A DNA stretch of 64,000 nt from Myroides albus (lineage in GTDB: Bacteria; Bacteroidota; Bacteroidia; Flavobacteriales; Flavobacteriaceae). The stretch covers positions 42,543-106,542 of the forward strand of contig NZ_WMJX01000007.1 in the NCBI RefSeq assembly GCF_009711045.1, read 5' to 3'. Positions within the stretch are counted from its first letter, which is position 1; the number at the start of each line of letters is the position of its first letter. Made by a program: the position numbers and the translations under genes. A model generated the notes under the pieces. The model was not told where the DNA came from. It searched no databases and saw nothing but the letters and a program-made list of their open reading frames with translations. Positions 25,429 through 35,052 of this stretch are shown piece by piece.

Positions 25429-28197
25429 CTATTTCAACTCTTCAATAAAGTTCTTGTCTACACTTAATATCTCAAGCAACAAACCAACTAATTCTTCTTT
25501 AAAATAATCCAACGTTTCTTGCGTAATTCGACAATCCACCTCTCTCCCCTCTTTAAATCCGAAAAACAAGAAACCTTCTCTTCTGTTCTTGAAAGAGTAT
25601 ATACCCGCCTCAAACGGCTCAGTAATTCCATTCTTACCATACATTAAAGCATAACTCAACAATTGGATAATCTTATCGTTCTTTAGCTCTAATGCGAAAC
25701 CATCCCATTGACTTAATCTTACATTAGTCGACTCAACCTTCCCACTCTTATAGTCAATGACGCGAACAACCCCATTGCGCTGTTCAATGCGATCCACATA
25801 GCCAAAAAGATTAACCGGGTAAGGCAATCGGTCATCTTCTATAGTTGCCTCAAGCTTGGTCTCCAACTCAAGTAGCCTAATCTCATCACCTTTTTTCAAA
25901 CTCTCAATCTCCTGATTCAAGAAGTGATACACATTGCGTTTTGCTACCTCGAATGCAAGTAGGTTCTTTCCTTTCTTTTCTTTTTCTTCATTATACTCTT
26001 TTTCAAATTGGTCCTGTACCTCCTGATCAGCAATACTCAGCAACTTTTTAATGATATCAACAGACAACAACTCCCCTCTGTAAGGCTTGTATAAGTTCTC
26101 CAATGAATTGTGAATAATAGTTCCCAAAGTATTTAACGCAACGCTTTCCTCTACTTCTTCTACTTCGCGAATACCCAAAACCCTTTGCATATAGAACTGG
26201 ATTGGGTTGCGCAAATAATTAGCTAAAGCAGAAGGTGAAAACCCCTTACCTACAGCAATTTCCCTTAGTCTTTCTTGAAGCAAGACAGACTTTGGAATCT
26301 CAATAGGCTCATAAGCTTTATCTGGTAAATCTGCAGAATAAGTAATATACTCTACATGGTGATTTGCACAATGCTCAATTTCCAACTGAGTTAAGAATCT
26401 ACTCTTTTCTCCTGCATCCATTCCTTCTGATTGAGAATTATAAAGCAGGTAAACATTTTTAGCTCTAAGCAGCAAATGGTAAAAGTGATAACTATAAATA
26501 GCATCTTTCTCTTTATATGTTGGTAATCCAAGTTCATACTTAACATCATAAGGAATAAAGGAGTTCTGAGATTTTCCGGCAGGAAACTTACCTTCATTCA
26601 CTGAAGTCACAATCACCGTATCAAAATCCAAAACACGGCTTTCCAAAACTCCCATTATTTGCAATCCTTCAAGTGGCTCTCCCTCAAAAGAAACTTCAGC
26701 CATATCCATTATTTGCTTATACAAGGCGTAAAGTGTGTCAAAACTCTGAATAAAACTATACTTCTCACAATATGAAACTAAACGCATTAACATCTGATAA
26801 GCAGCATACAAGAATGTCTTGCTTAAACGCTCGCTTTTCTCCTCGTCATTTAGGTTAGCTTTAATCTCCAAAACCACCTCGATTAGTCGCTGAAGAACCT
26901 CTACAGCAGTAAGACCTCTCCAAGGTGAAAAAAGGAGTTTTCTCAACGGAAAATCTATCTCATCAATCCAACTTTGAAAGCGATCCATATTAAAGAAAGT
27001 AAGGTTTCTACTGCTAATCTCCTTTGCGATAGAGTCTCCCATAATTATTTGCGTAACTACAGGATTACTAAGCACATCTAACATTTCTTTATAATACAAG
27101 GTATATCGCTTCTCACTGCGTTTAATTGCTGCTAGATGCATTTTAAAAATCTTATTTAACAGTATTTGAACGGGATTGCTATTACCGCTATACCCCATCG
27201 TGATATTCAAACTTGATACAGCATCGGGTAAACTGTGCAACACAGGCAAGAGTAGGTTCTCTTCTCCCAATACAACCGCAACTCTATCTAATCGCGTTCC
27301 ACTATTCTGCTCCAATAAAGAATCGATAATCTGTCCAGTAATCTTTGCCTGACCCACACTCTTAGGAGTCTGTATCACGGTAATATTCTTCTCTTTACCA
27401 AACTCATCTACAATCCACTCAAAGGGATGCATTTGATAATATTTCCACTTCGACTTGATCTTTCTCAAAAACAGACCAGCATCGTGATAAGGATCGTGTA
27501 AGAACTGCTGATCTAAATCCCAGAAGACTTTTGCTTTTCCCTCACCTAAAAAATACTGAAAGATTATCTCCTCTGCTGCGTTCAACGCATTAAATCCAGC
27601 AAAAAAGAAAGTCTTATTTAAATCCTTCAAAAAGAGCTCCTTATGTGCAACTGCTTCCCGATATACCAATCCTTGATAACCAATCTTCTTACTCAACAAA
27701 CGCTGATAAAGTTCCTTATAATACAAAGGCATCACACGCCAAAACTCCAAGTACTTTTCAATCAACGGAGTGCGTTTCTCTGGATCCAAAGACCAGTGCT
27801 TGATATCCTCAATATCCTTCAAGTATGAAAAAACGTGATCGGGATTCAATAGATAACGATCAATCTCATTGAAATCCTGCAACAACATATTCGCCCAGTT
27901 TGCAAAGTAATCATACTCTTGAGCGTCGTTAGGATGTAACTCCTTATAAACAGCAAAAAATTCAAAGACCAATTCAATTGAATCAATGGCACGTATGCCA
28001 GAAATATCTTGAATTAACTCCTCTACACTAATTATTTCAGGAGCAAAAACAGTTTGAGAATAAAAGCCCTTTAAGGACTCTAACAAAAAAATCTTAGCAC
28101 GGCGATTGGGCAACACAACCACTAAATCATTCATATTATCAGGAAAATCCTGTTTAATCTGTGCACTTAGTTTATGTAAGAAAGTATTCGAATTCAT
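25429..28197 (-). CDS. AddB-like PD-(D/E)XK nuclease / inactivated helicase subunit
   Basis: This 922-residue protein is the partner of a UvrD-type nuclease-helicase in double-strand-break processing. The N-terminal half starts NDLVVVLPNRRAKIFLLESL and lacks an intact Walker A, as in AddB. The C-terminal RecB-type nuclease domain carries VDRIEQRNGVVRVIDYKSGKVE (about residues 800-822), with the Asp and DYKSGK catalytic pair. The four-cysteine iron-sulfur motif of classical AddB is not visible. The AddA-like partner is 2.8 kb away on the same strand, separated by ompA and kbl. Confidence 0.88.
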   Translation of the reverse strand: MNSNTFLHKLSAQIKQDFPDNMNDLVVVLPNRRAKIFLLESLKGFYSQTVFAPEIISVEELIQDISGIRAIDSIELVFEFFAVYKELHPNDAQEYDYFANWANMLLQDFNEIDRYLLNPDHVFSYLKDIEDIKHWSLDPEKRTPLIEKYLEFWRVMPLYYKELYQRLLSKKIGYQGLVYREAVAHKELFLKDLNKTFFFAGFNALNAAEEIIFQYFLGEGKAKVFWDLDQQFLHDPYHDAGLFLRKIKSKWKYYQMHPFEWIVDEFGKEKNITVIQTPKSVGQAKITGQIIDSLLEQNSGTRLDRVAVVLGEENLLLPVLHSLPDAVSSLNITMGYSGNSNPVQILLNKIFKMHLAAIKRSEKRYTLYYKEMLDVLSNPVVTQIIMGDSIAKEISSRNLTFFNMDRFQSWIDEIDFPLRKLLFSPWRGLTAVEVLQRLIEVVLEIKANLNDEEKSERLSKTFLYAAYQMLMRLVSYCEKYSFIQSFDTLYALYKQIMDMAEVSFEGEPLEGLQIMGVLESRVLDFDTVIVTSVNEGKFPAGKSQNSFIPYDVKYELGLPTYKEKDAIYSYHFYHLLLRAKNVYLLYNSQSEGMDAGEKSRFLTQLEIEHCANHHVEYITYSADLPDKAYEPIEIPKSVLLQERLREIAVGKGFSPSALANYLRNPIQFYMQRVLGIREVEEVEESVALNTLGTIIHNSLENLYKPYRGELLSVDIIKKLLSIADQEVQDQFEKEYNEEKEKKGKNLLAFEVAKRNVYHFLNQEIESLKKGDEIRLLELETKLEATIEDDRLPYPVNLFGYVDRIEQRNGVVRVIDYKSGKVESTNVRLSQWDGFALELKNDKIIQLLSYALMYGKNGITEPFEAGIYSFKNRREGFLFFGFKEGREVDCRITQETLDYFKEELVGLLLEILSVDKNFIEELK

Positions 28198-28216
28198 AAA
28201 AATAAAGGTATAAAAA

Positions 28217-28244
28217 AAACGCTTCGATTACTCGAAGCGTTTTC
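28217..28244 (-). terminator. Intrinsic terminator of the ompA-like gene
   Basis: The stem AAAACGCTTCGA/TCGAAGCGTTTT has a four-base loop and runs of A/T outside it. It lies between the ompA-like stop and the AddB-like start on the same strand. Confidence 0.9.
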
Positions 28245-28264
28245 TTTTATATATGTAAATACAA

Positions 28265-29656
28265 TTATTTTACTAATTGGATTTCAACACGTCTGTTTAA
28301 CTCACGACCTTTAACAGTTTTGTTAGAAGCGATTGGGTCAGCAGATCCGTATCCTTTAGAAGTTAAACGAGCTGAATCAACTCCTTGCTCAATTAAATAA
28401 ACTTTAACAGCGTTTGCTCTGTTGTCAGATAATGGAACGTTAACTCTATCAGATCCTGTACTATCAGTATATCCAGCAATGTGGAATTTAGCTGTTGGGT
28501 ACTCTTTCATGATTTTAACGATGTTGTCAAGAACAGCGTAAGAAGGTTGTTGGAAAGTATACTTACCTGTGTTGAACAAGATAGTTTTTCCGTACTCGTT
28601 AAGTTGTTTAACTTGCTCTTCTTTGATTTCTGGACATCCGTTGTTTTCTACTGTTCCAGGAACATCAGGACATTGATCTAAGTGATCTGGCACTCCGTCT
28701 CCGTCTCTATCTGGCCATGGACAACCTTTGTTTTCTTTTGGACCAGGAACTTCTGGACACTCATCTAAATGATCTGGCACTCCGTCTCCGTCAGTATCAG
28801 GACATCCGTTGAATTCTGGTAAACCAGGAACTTCTGGACACTCATCTTTTGGATCAGGGATTCCATCTCCGTCTGTATCAGGACATCCGTTGAATTCTGG
28901 TAATCCTGGAACATCTGGACACTCATCTAAATGATCTGGAATACCATCTCCGTCTGTATCAGGACATCCGTTGAATTCTGGTAATCCTGGAACATCTGGA
29001 CACTCATCATACTTGTCTAAGATTCCATCTCCGTCAGTATCTTTTCCTCCAAATTGGAAACGGATACCTGCAAAGTGTTGCATGTGAGAAGCCACATCAA
29101 CATCTGGGATTCTTGTATCGTCAAATGAATGCTTATAAGTAGACTGTACTGTTAAAGCGATGTTTTTAGTAAACCAGAAGTTAAATCCTAAACCTCCGTT
29201 CACTGTACCAGCACTTGCGTCACCCATAAAAGTATAACCTCCACCAACTAAGATGAATGGGTCAACTACTTTAGTTTTCAATAGCTCTTTGAAGCTATAT
29301 TTGATTTCTGCATCAATTCCGTAGTAAGTTAAATCACCAGGATTGTATTTGAAATACCCTTCTGCTTCATCACTAATGAATTTGTCGATCTTGTTTACAG
29401 ATCCAACAACTCCAAAAGAGAATCCATCACCTAAGTATCTAGATACATTTAAGTACGATACTGAAGGTAGGATATTGTAATCTCCTGTTTGGAAATAACC
29501 CCCCATTCTGTGAGAGAAACCTTTAGCAGCACTAACTTTAGTATTAACCGCGTTAGCTCCAACAGCTACAGACCAAGGATGGTCAGCATCTTGAGCTTGA
29601 GCAGAAATACCCGCACAAAGTATAGCAGCTGCAAACAATTTGTTGAGATGTTTCAT
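28265..29656 (-). CDS. OmpA-family outer-membrane protein with thrombospondin type-3 repeats
   Basis: The 463-residue protein has a signal peptide (ending SAQAQ), an eight-stranded OmpA-type beta barrel (about residues 25-200), five TSP3 Ca-binding repeats ([23 protein letters not shown], about residues 205-345) and a C-terminal OmpA/MotB peptidoglycan-binding domain ([20 protein letters not shown]...NRAVEI-like). It should tie the outer membrane to the cell wall and is expected to be abundant. A strong promoter and terminator bound it. Confidence 0.94.
   Translation of the reverse strand: MKHLNKLFAAAILCAGISAQAQDADHPWSVAVGANAVNTKVSAAKGFSHRMGGYFQTGDYNILPSVSYLNVSRYLGDGFSFGVVGSVNKIDKFISDEAEGYFKYNPGDLTYYGIDAEIKYSFKELLKTKVVDPFILVGGGYTFMGDASAGTVNGGLGFNFWFTKNIALTVQSTYKHSFDDTRIPDVDVASHMQHFAGIRFQFGGKDTDGDGILDKYDECPDVPGLPEFNGCPDTDGDGIPDHLDECPDVPGLPEFNGCPDTDGDGIPDPKDECPEVPGLPEFNGCPDTDGDGVPDHLDECPEVPGPKENKGCPWPDRDGDGVPDHLDQCPDVPGTVENNGCPEIKEEQVKQLNEYGKTILFNTGKYTFQQPSYAVLDNIVKIMKEYPTAKFHIAGYTDSTGSDRVNVPLSDNRANAVKVYLIEQGVDSARLTSKGYGSADPIASNKTVKGRELNRRVEIQLVK
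28631..29042 (-). repeat. Five in-frame 81-bp TSP3-coding repeats within the ompA-like gene
   Basis: Five tandem coding units of about 27 codons each carry DxDxDGxxD and CP/GCP pairs. The DNA of neighbouring units is nearly identical over long stretches (for example the GTTGAATTCTGGTAA blocks), so repeat number may change by slippage or recombination. Confidence 0.85.
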
Positions 29657-29690
29657 AACTTTTTATTTTTACTTTTATCGTAATAAGCTC

Positions 29691-29720
29691 CAAAAATAAG
29701 ACTATTATTGAATATTTCAA
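29691..29720 (-). promoter_or_regulatory. Promoter of the ompA-like gene
   Basis: On the minus strand, TTG at 29720-29718 is followed after 19 bases by TATTTTTG at 29698-29691, a textbook Bacteroidota promoter. Confidence 0.72.
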
Positions 29721-29766
29721 AAAATTTAGTTAATAATCACACTTTGAAAGCCTTAAATTTTACAAA

Positions 29767-30960
29767 CTAAATTACTTTCAATTCCTTTCCTACCTCTGTA
29801 AAAGCCTGAATTGCTTTATCTAAATGCTCTTTTGTGTGTGCAGCAGACAACTGAACTCTAATTCTCGCTTTCCCCTGTGGCACCACTGGATAGAAGAATC
29901 CTGTAACATATACTCCCTTCTCCAATAGGCGATCTGCCATGTCTTGAGACAACTTAGCATCATACAGCATAACTGGAACAATTGCAGAATCTCCGTCGAT
30001 AATATCAAACCCTGCTTTTTTCATTCCATCTTTAAAATAATTCGTATTCCACTCTAATTGATCTCTTAACTTAGTGTCTTTCTTCAATAATTCAAACACT
30101 TTAATCGATGCACCTACAATCATAGGAGCCAAAGAGTTTGAGAATAAATAAGGACGAGAACGTTGTCTCAACAATTCAATTATTTCTTTCTTACCTGTTG
30201 TATATCCACCCATCGCACCTCCTAATGCTTTACCTAAAGTACCCGTGATGATATCAACTCTACCCATTACATTCTTAGCTTCTAATGTACCTTTTCCTGT
30301 CGCTCCAATAAATCCAGCAGCATGACACTCATCTACCATAACCAAAGCGTCATACTTATCAGCTAAATCACATATTTTATCTAATGGTGCAACTAATCCA
30401 TCCATTGAAAACACACCATCCGTAACAATAATCTTAAAGCGGTGACCTGCCTCGTTTGCTTTTATTAACTCAGCTTCTAATGCTTCCATATTATTATTCT
30501 CATAGCGGTATCTCGCTGCTTTACATAGACGCACACCATCAATAATTGAAGCGTGATTCAAACTATCTGATATAATTGCATCTTCTGCTCCTAATAATGG
30601 TTCAAACACTCCGCCATTAGCATCAAATGCAGCAGCGTATAAAATAGTATCTTCTGTACCATAGAAATCAGCAATAGTTGCTTCTAACTTCTTGTGTATA
30701 TCTTGCGTTCCACAAATAAAGCGAACAGAAGACATCCCAAAGCCGTGTGTATCCAAAGTATCCTTAGCAGCCTGCACTACTTCTGGATGAGATGATAATC
30801 CTAAATAATTATTCGCACAAAAATTCAAAACTCTATCACCACTTGAAACTGTGATTTCTGCTCCTTGAGGAGATGTTATTATGCGCTCTTTTTTAAACAG
30901 ACCATTTTCTTCAATTGAAGACAACTCCTTTTGTAAATATTCTTTAATCTTTCCGTACAT
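29767..30960 (-). CDS. kbl: Glycine C-acetyltransferase (2-amino-3-ketobutyrate CoA ligase)
   Basis: This PLP enzyme of the alpha-oxoamine synthase family cleaves 2-amino-3-oxobutyrate with CoA to glycine and acetyl-CoA in threonine breakdown. It has [15 protein letters not shown], the [15 protein letters not shown] segment, [10 protein letters not shown] and the PLP lysine in [14 protein letters not shown] (about residue 240). Its 397 residues are the usual length. The AddA-like gene ends 50 bp upstream on the same strand; no promoter between them is obvious. No threonine dehydrogenase gene is in the window. Confidence 0.94.
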   Translation of the reverse strand: MYGKIKEYLQKELSSIEENGLFKKERIITSPQGAEITVSSGDRVLNFCANNYLGLSSHPEVVQAAKDTLDTHGFGMSSVRFICGTQDIHKKLEATIADFYGTEDTILYAAAFDANGGVFEPLLGAEDAIISDSLNHASIIDGVRLCKAARYRYENNNMEALEAELIKANEAGHRFKIIVTDGVFSMDGLVAPLDKICDLADKYDALVMVDECHAAGFIGATGKGTLEAKNVMGRVDIITGTLGKALGGAMGGYTTGKKEIIELLRQRSRPYLFSNSLAPMIVGASIKVFELLKKDTKLRDQLEWNTNYFKDGMKKAGFDIIDGDSAIVPVMLYDAKLSQDMADRLLEKGVYVTGFFYPVVPQGKARIRVQLSAAHTKEHLDKAIQAFTEVGKELKVI

Positions 30961-31010
30961 ACTAAAATTATTTAATTAGTGTTGTTTGTTTTTAATGACT
31001 TTTCCTTTAA

Positions 31011-34000
31011 CTACAAATGTATTATATTTAAATCATCTCCTGTGTATAACAATACTTTTTTAACTACTTCATACCCAATCTCACTTAGCGCTGTAGCGTA
31101 TTGCAAAACCTGTTGCTTGTATTTTTCTACTTCTTTACCCGTTTTGTAATCTAAAACCATTGCCTTATTCTCGCGAATAACAACTCTATCAGGTATAATA
31201 TTTCGACGAAGGTTACTAATAATAGCTCTTTCATTGAACACTTGATTCTCTATCGCAAAAAAATCTTTTAACTCCTCGTGATTAACAATTAAAGAGACAA
31301 TTCTCTTAAAATCATCTTTTTGGCTATCGAATATAAGCCCTTGTTCCAATGCTGTTTGAATTGCTTTATCTATCTCTGTTACATTTCCTACGAAAGACAT
31401 TATCTCATGCACGACATTCCCGTATTCAATTGCTTTCTGGTTGTGAGAGTTCCACATCAACGCCTCTCTTTGAGCAATCTTTATCGTATTGTCAAAATTA
31501 ATAACTTGTTTTACGGGTTGGATCAATCTATTTAATTGATCTACCTCATTAGGCTCATGTTGAGAAACGCGCTTGCATTCACCAAATGAATACACTAACT
31601 GCGCATCGTTATACATCCCCTCTTGCACCAGAAAATCCAGAAAGAACTTAGATAGGTTGTTCTTAAACTCACCCTTAGAGTTCACGTGCTTATAACTAAT
31701 GACATATAATTGCTCCTCCGCACGAGTCAATGCAACATAAAGCACGTTAATATTGTCCAACAACATCTCCTGCTCTTTTTGTTCATAGAGTTTCTGAGCT
31801 TTCTCTCCATATTCGACAACCTCTTTCTTGGAATCCACTAAAGCTTTGGGAAAATTGACATCTCCCTCTAATCCGGACTCAATATCCACCCACAATTTAT
31901 CTCTACCTGGTCTACTGTAGTCTTCTTCGGCAAAAGGAAAGATAACAACGGGGAATTCCAGCCCTTTCGACTTGTGAATAGTCATTATCTGTACAGCGTT
32001 CTTCCCTTCTGGTGTCGGAATACTAAACTTGTGGTAATTAGATTCCCAGTAATCCAGAAAGTCACTAATACCGAATTGATTCTTTAAACTCTTTTCTAAA
32101 ACTAAATCCAAAAAATACAAGACGTATGAATTAGCACTCTTATCTGGCATAAAAGCATACACTATTTCTTCTACTGCATCGTACAATGACTTCGCTCTAC
32201 ACGACTGAAAAGATATAGGCACTTGGTGATCCTTTAACCATAACTCAAAATGATCTTCGCTTTCAACACCTAACCCTTCAGTAATAAAATCGTGCTTATT
32301 CTCCCCTAACTGATCCCTACTTGCAATATAGTACAGCAATAAAGTCTTAGATTCAATATCTTTAAAATTCCTCAAGTACTTAAGGACATTGATAATCAAT
32401 CTCACCTCACTGGCATTATTAATCAATAGAGAATCAGAAGATAAAATCTCAATGTCATTCTCCGTTAGGTAATTGGCAAGTACAACTCCATGGTCGCGCT
32501 TTCTCGTAAGGATAACAATATCCTTTAACTCAAAACCTTGTTCTAAAACCTTGTGAATCGCTTCCAAAGTAGCTTTTGCAAACTGTTCGTTCTTTTCAAC
32601 TGTTTCTTCTTCCTCTGTCACAGCTTCCTTTGCCAAGAACGAAACTTCAACGTATCCTCCTTTTTTCTTATTGGGATGTTGATAACTCTTATTCTCGTAC
32701 AAATCTTTGTAATCAACATCTGTAAAATACTGTGATACATATTTAAAAAAGTGATTGTTAAAAGTAATCACTTCCTCATAACTTCTGTAATTTGTATCCA
32801 AGTGAATAGTCGCCTTACTCGGGTTCGAAAAAGGGTTCACATCTTTACTCAACGCAATAAACTGCTCAGCCTTTCCGCCTCTCCATCTATAAATAGACTG
32901 TTTGGGATCACCTACAATCATCAAGCTTCCTTTTACTCCTGCATGATCTTCGCCCGCCAAGGCATTATCAATCAGTGGAACTAAGTTTTTCCATTGCATT
33001 TCGGAAGTATCTTGAAATTCATCAATAAAGAAATGAGTATAACGCTCTCCTAATCTTTCGTAGATAAAAGGAGCTGGTTGCCCCTGAATTTCTTCATGAA
33101 TAATGGCATTAAACTGTGAAATAGACAAAATATTCTTCTCACTTTGGATATTGTCCATTTCAATACTAAGCGTATTCAATAGCGACAAAGGGGTAAGGTT
33201 CTTCAAAAAAGCTTGACAAAATGCCCTGCGATTATAGAGTTTATATACCTCATCTAAATGCCTTAAAAAATCAGGAATGAGTGCTTCAATCAACTCCTTG
33301 TCCTTAGCGGTCTTATTGATAGCAATATCGTCAAATTCAAAATATCTCTTTTGTGTAGCCTTAACCTCGTCTTTTGCAATACACGCAATGTGATTTGGAA
33401 AAGTACCTCTTGAAAAAGATTTTACATCTATTCCCTTTTGCTCAATGATTGACTGCAATTCTTGACCAATCTCCTTGGTGCGAGCTTCCACATGCTTAAT
33501 CTCTTGTCTTAGATAGTCGCGAACTTTTACGAAATCTTCTATCGTGTTCTTTTCGAATAGGCGAATCTCGTCCCTGTTATTTTCATTTAACAACAAGCTC
33601 CCAACCTCTTTTAACTCCCTTGTTACATCCCAACTCTTATCATTATCTGCTTTGTCTAAAGAAAAATCTATCAACAAATCTGTCAATTCTCTATCCGTTC
33701 CAGCTTTGGCAATCACAGCGTCAACTGACTCTTGTAGCAACTCATCGGACTCTAAAGAAACTTCAAAAGTGACAGGTAAGCCCAGATCGAATGCAAATGA
33801 ACGAATAACTTTATGAGTAAATCTATCGATAGTCGAAATATCAAAAGCAGCGAAATTGTGAATAATACTCTTGATTAAACGACTTGAACGACTTCTCACA
33901 AAATCTTCTGTAAGGCCCGTTTCCTCAATAATTTGATCGAACATTCCCTTGTATTTCAAGGGAATATCCTCTTTTGAAAAAGCGTTAAGACACGAAACAA

Positions 34001-34175
34001 CACGATTCTTCATCTCGGCAACTGCTTTATTCGTAAAAGTAATCGCCAATATCTTTTTATAAGCGTCTACTTGACTATCCCGCAATAGAATTTTAAGATA
34101 TTCTTTGACAAGGGTATGGGTTTTACCTGCACCTGCTGAGGCATTATATATTGAAAACGAATGGTTTACAGACAT
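31011..34175 (-). CDS. UvrD/REP-family helicase-nuclease, AddA-like
   Basis: This 1054-residue protein has an N-terminal Walker A (YNASAGAGKTHTL, residues 9-21), the helicase Walker B FFIDEFQDTSEMQW (about residue 390), GDPKQSIYRWRGG, the later VQIMTIHKSKGLEFPVV and VALTRAEEQLYV motifs, and a C-terminal PD-(D/E)XK nuclease (VIRENKAMVLDYKTGKE). This is the AddA/RecB layout for resection of double-strand breaks. It is probably the catalytic partner of the AddB-like gene at 25.4-28.2 kb. Confidence 0.92.
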   Translation of the reverse strand: MSVNHSFSIYNASAGAGKTHTLVKEYLKILLRDSQVDAYKKILAITFTNKAVAEMKNRVVSCLNAFSKEDIPLKYKGMFDQIIEETGLTEDFVRSRSSRLIKSIIHNFAAFDISTIDRFTHKVIRSFAFDLGLPVTFEVSLESDELLQESVDAVIAKAGTDRELTDLLIDFSLDKADNDKSWDVTRELKEVGSLLLNENNRDEIRLFEKNTIEDFVKVRDYLRQEIKHVEARTKEIGQELQSIIEQKGIDVKSFSRGTFPNHIACIAKDEVKATQKRYFEFDDIAINKTAKDKELIEALIPDFLRHLDEVYKLYNRRAFCQAFLKNLTPLSLLNTLSIEMDNIQSEKNILSISQFNAIIHEEIQGQPAPFIYERLGERYTHFFIDEFQDTSEMQWKNLVPLIDNALAGEDHAGVKGSLMIVGDPKQSIYRWRGGKAEQFIALSKDVNPFSNPSKATIHLDTNYRSYEEVITFNNHFFKYVSQYFTDVDYKDLYENKSYQHPNKKKGGYVEVSFLAKEAVTEEEETVEKNEQFAKATLEAIHKVLEQGFELKDIVILTRKRDHGVVLANYLTENDIEILSSDSLLINNASEVRLIINVLKYLRNFKDIESKTLLLYYIASRDQLGENKHDFITEGLGVESEDHFELWLKDHQVPISFQSCRAKSLYDAVEEIVYAFMPDKSANSYVLYFLDLVLEKSLKNQFGISDFLDYWESNYHKFSIPTPEGKNAVQIMTIHKSKGLEFPVVIFPFAEEDYSRPGRDKLWVDIESGLEGDVNFPKALVDSKKEVVEYGEKAQKLYEQKEQEMLLDNINVLYVALTRAEEQLYVISYKHVNSKGEFKNNLSKFFLDFLVQEGMYNDAQLVYSFGECKRVSQHEPNEVDQLNRLIQPVKQVINFDNTIKIAQREALMWNSHNQKAIEYGNVVHEIMSFVGNVTEIDKAIQTALEQGLIFDSQKDDFKRIVSLIVNHEELKDFFAIENQVFNERAIISNLRRNIIPDRVVIRENKAMVLDYKTGKEVEKYKQQVLQYATALSEIGYEVVKKVLLYTGDDLNIIHL

Positions 34176-34240
34176 TGAAATTGTACTATAAGTTAACTTT
34201 TATTAAACACTCTAACTTTTTATATTAAGCATAAAATGTC

Positions 34241-34248
34241 TAAATTTG
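34241..34248 (+). promoter_or_regulatory. -7 box TAAATTTG of the superoxide dismutase gene
   Basis: An exact TAnnTTTG match 37 bp before the start codon. Confidence 0.6.
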
Positions 34249-34285
34249 AAATAAAAATAATACTAATCTTTAAATAATACGAATT

Positions 34286-34891
34286 ATGGCTTTCGAATTA
34301 CCAAAGTTACCATATGCATACGATGCATTGGAACCACATATTGATGCTCGCACAATGGAGATACATCATACAAAACACCACAATGCTTATACTACAAACT
34401 TAAATGCTGCTATTGCTGGTACAGATTTAGAAGGAAAGACAATTGAGGAAATCCTTAAAAATCTTGACATGACTAAAGCTGCTGTACGTAATAACGGTGG
34501 TGGATTCTACAATCACAATTTATTTTGGACTGTAATGACTCCAAACGGTGGTGGAGAACCAACTGGAGAGTTAGCTGACGCAATCAACAAAGATTTCGGT
34601 TCTTTTGCTAACTTTAAAGATGCTTTCTCAAAAGCAGGTGCTTCTCAATTTGGTTCTGGATGGGCATGGTTATGTGTAAAAAATGGTAAGTTAGAAGTAT
34701 GTGGTACTCCTAACCAAGATAACCCACTTATGCCAGGTGTTGGATGTGGGGGAACTCCAATCTTAGGAATGGACGTTTGGGAACACGCTTACTACTTAAA
34801 CTACCAAAACCGTCGTCCTGACTATATCACTGCTTTTTTCAATGTGATTAACTGGGCAGAGGTTTCTAAAAGATATGCTGAAGCAAAATAA
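34286..34891 (+). CDS. sod: Superoxide dismutase, Fe/Mn family
   Basis: The 201-residue cytosolic enzyme dismutates superoxide. The metal ligands are His27 in MEIHHTKHH, His in [13 protein letters not shown] (about residue 76), and Asp and His in [17 protein letters not shown] (about 162 and 166). The GWAWL and MDVWEHAYY signatures are intact. Mn versus Fe cannot be settled by eye; [10 protein letters not shown] is seen in Mn-type enzymes. Own promoter and terminator. Confidence 0.95.
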   Translation: MAFELPKLPYAYDALEPHIDARTMEIHHTKHHNAYTTNLNAAIAGTDLEGKTIEEILKNLDMTKAAVRNNGGGFYNHNLFWTVMTPNGGGEPTGELADAINKDFGSFANFKDAFSKAGASQFGSGWAWLCVKNGKLEVCGTPNQDNPLMPGVGCGGTPILGMDVWEHAYYLNYQNRRPDYITAFFNVINWAEVSKRYAEAK

Positions 34892-34908
34892 TCAAGCATA
34901 AATTCTAC

Positions 34909-34942
34909 AAAAGCGTCAAGATATTCTCTTGACGCTTTTTTT
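34909..34942 (+). terminator. Intrinsic terminator of the sod gene
   Basis: The stem AAAGCGTCAAGA/TCTTGACGCTTT has a five-base loop and a run of seven or more T residues. Confidence 0.92.
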
Positions 34943-35052
34943 ATATCCCTACACGACTAAGTTGAATACAAAATTTTCTTTCTCTCGTATCGCTCATTAA
35001 AGTCAAAATACTTAACTTTAACAACAATTAACATTTTCTAAAATTATACGGA

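Noticed and set aside
28631..29042. Regular DNA repeats that might suggest a CRISPR array
   Set aside because: They encode TSP3 repeats in frame within the ompA-like gene; there are no unique spacers.
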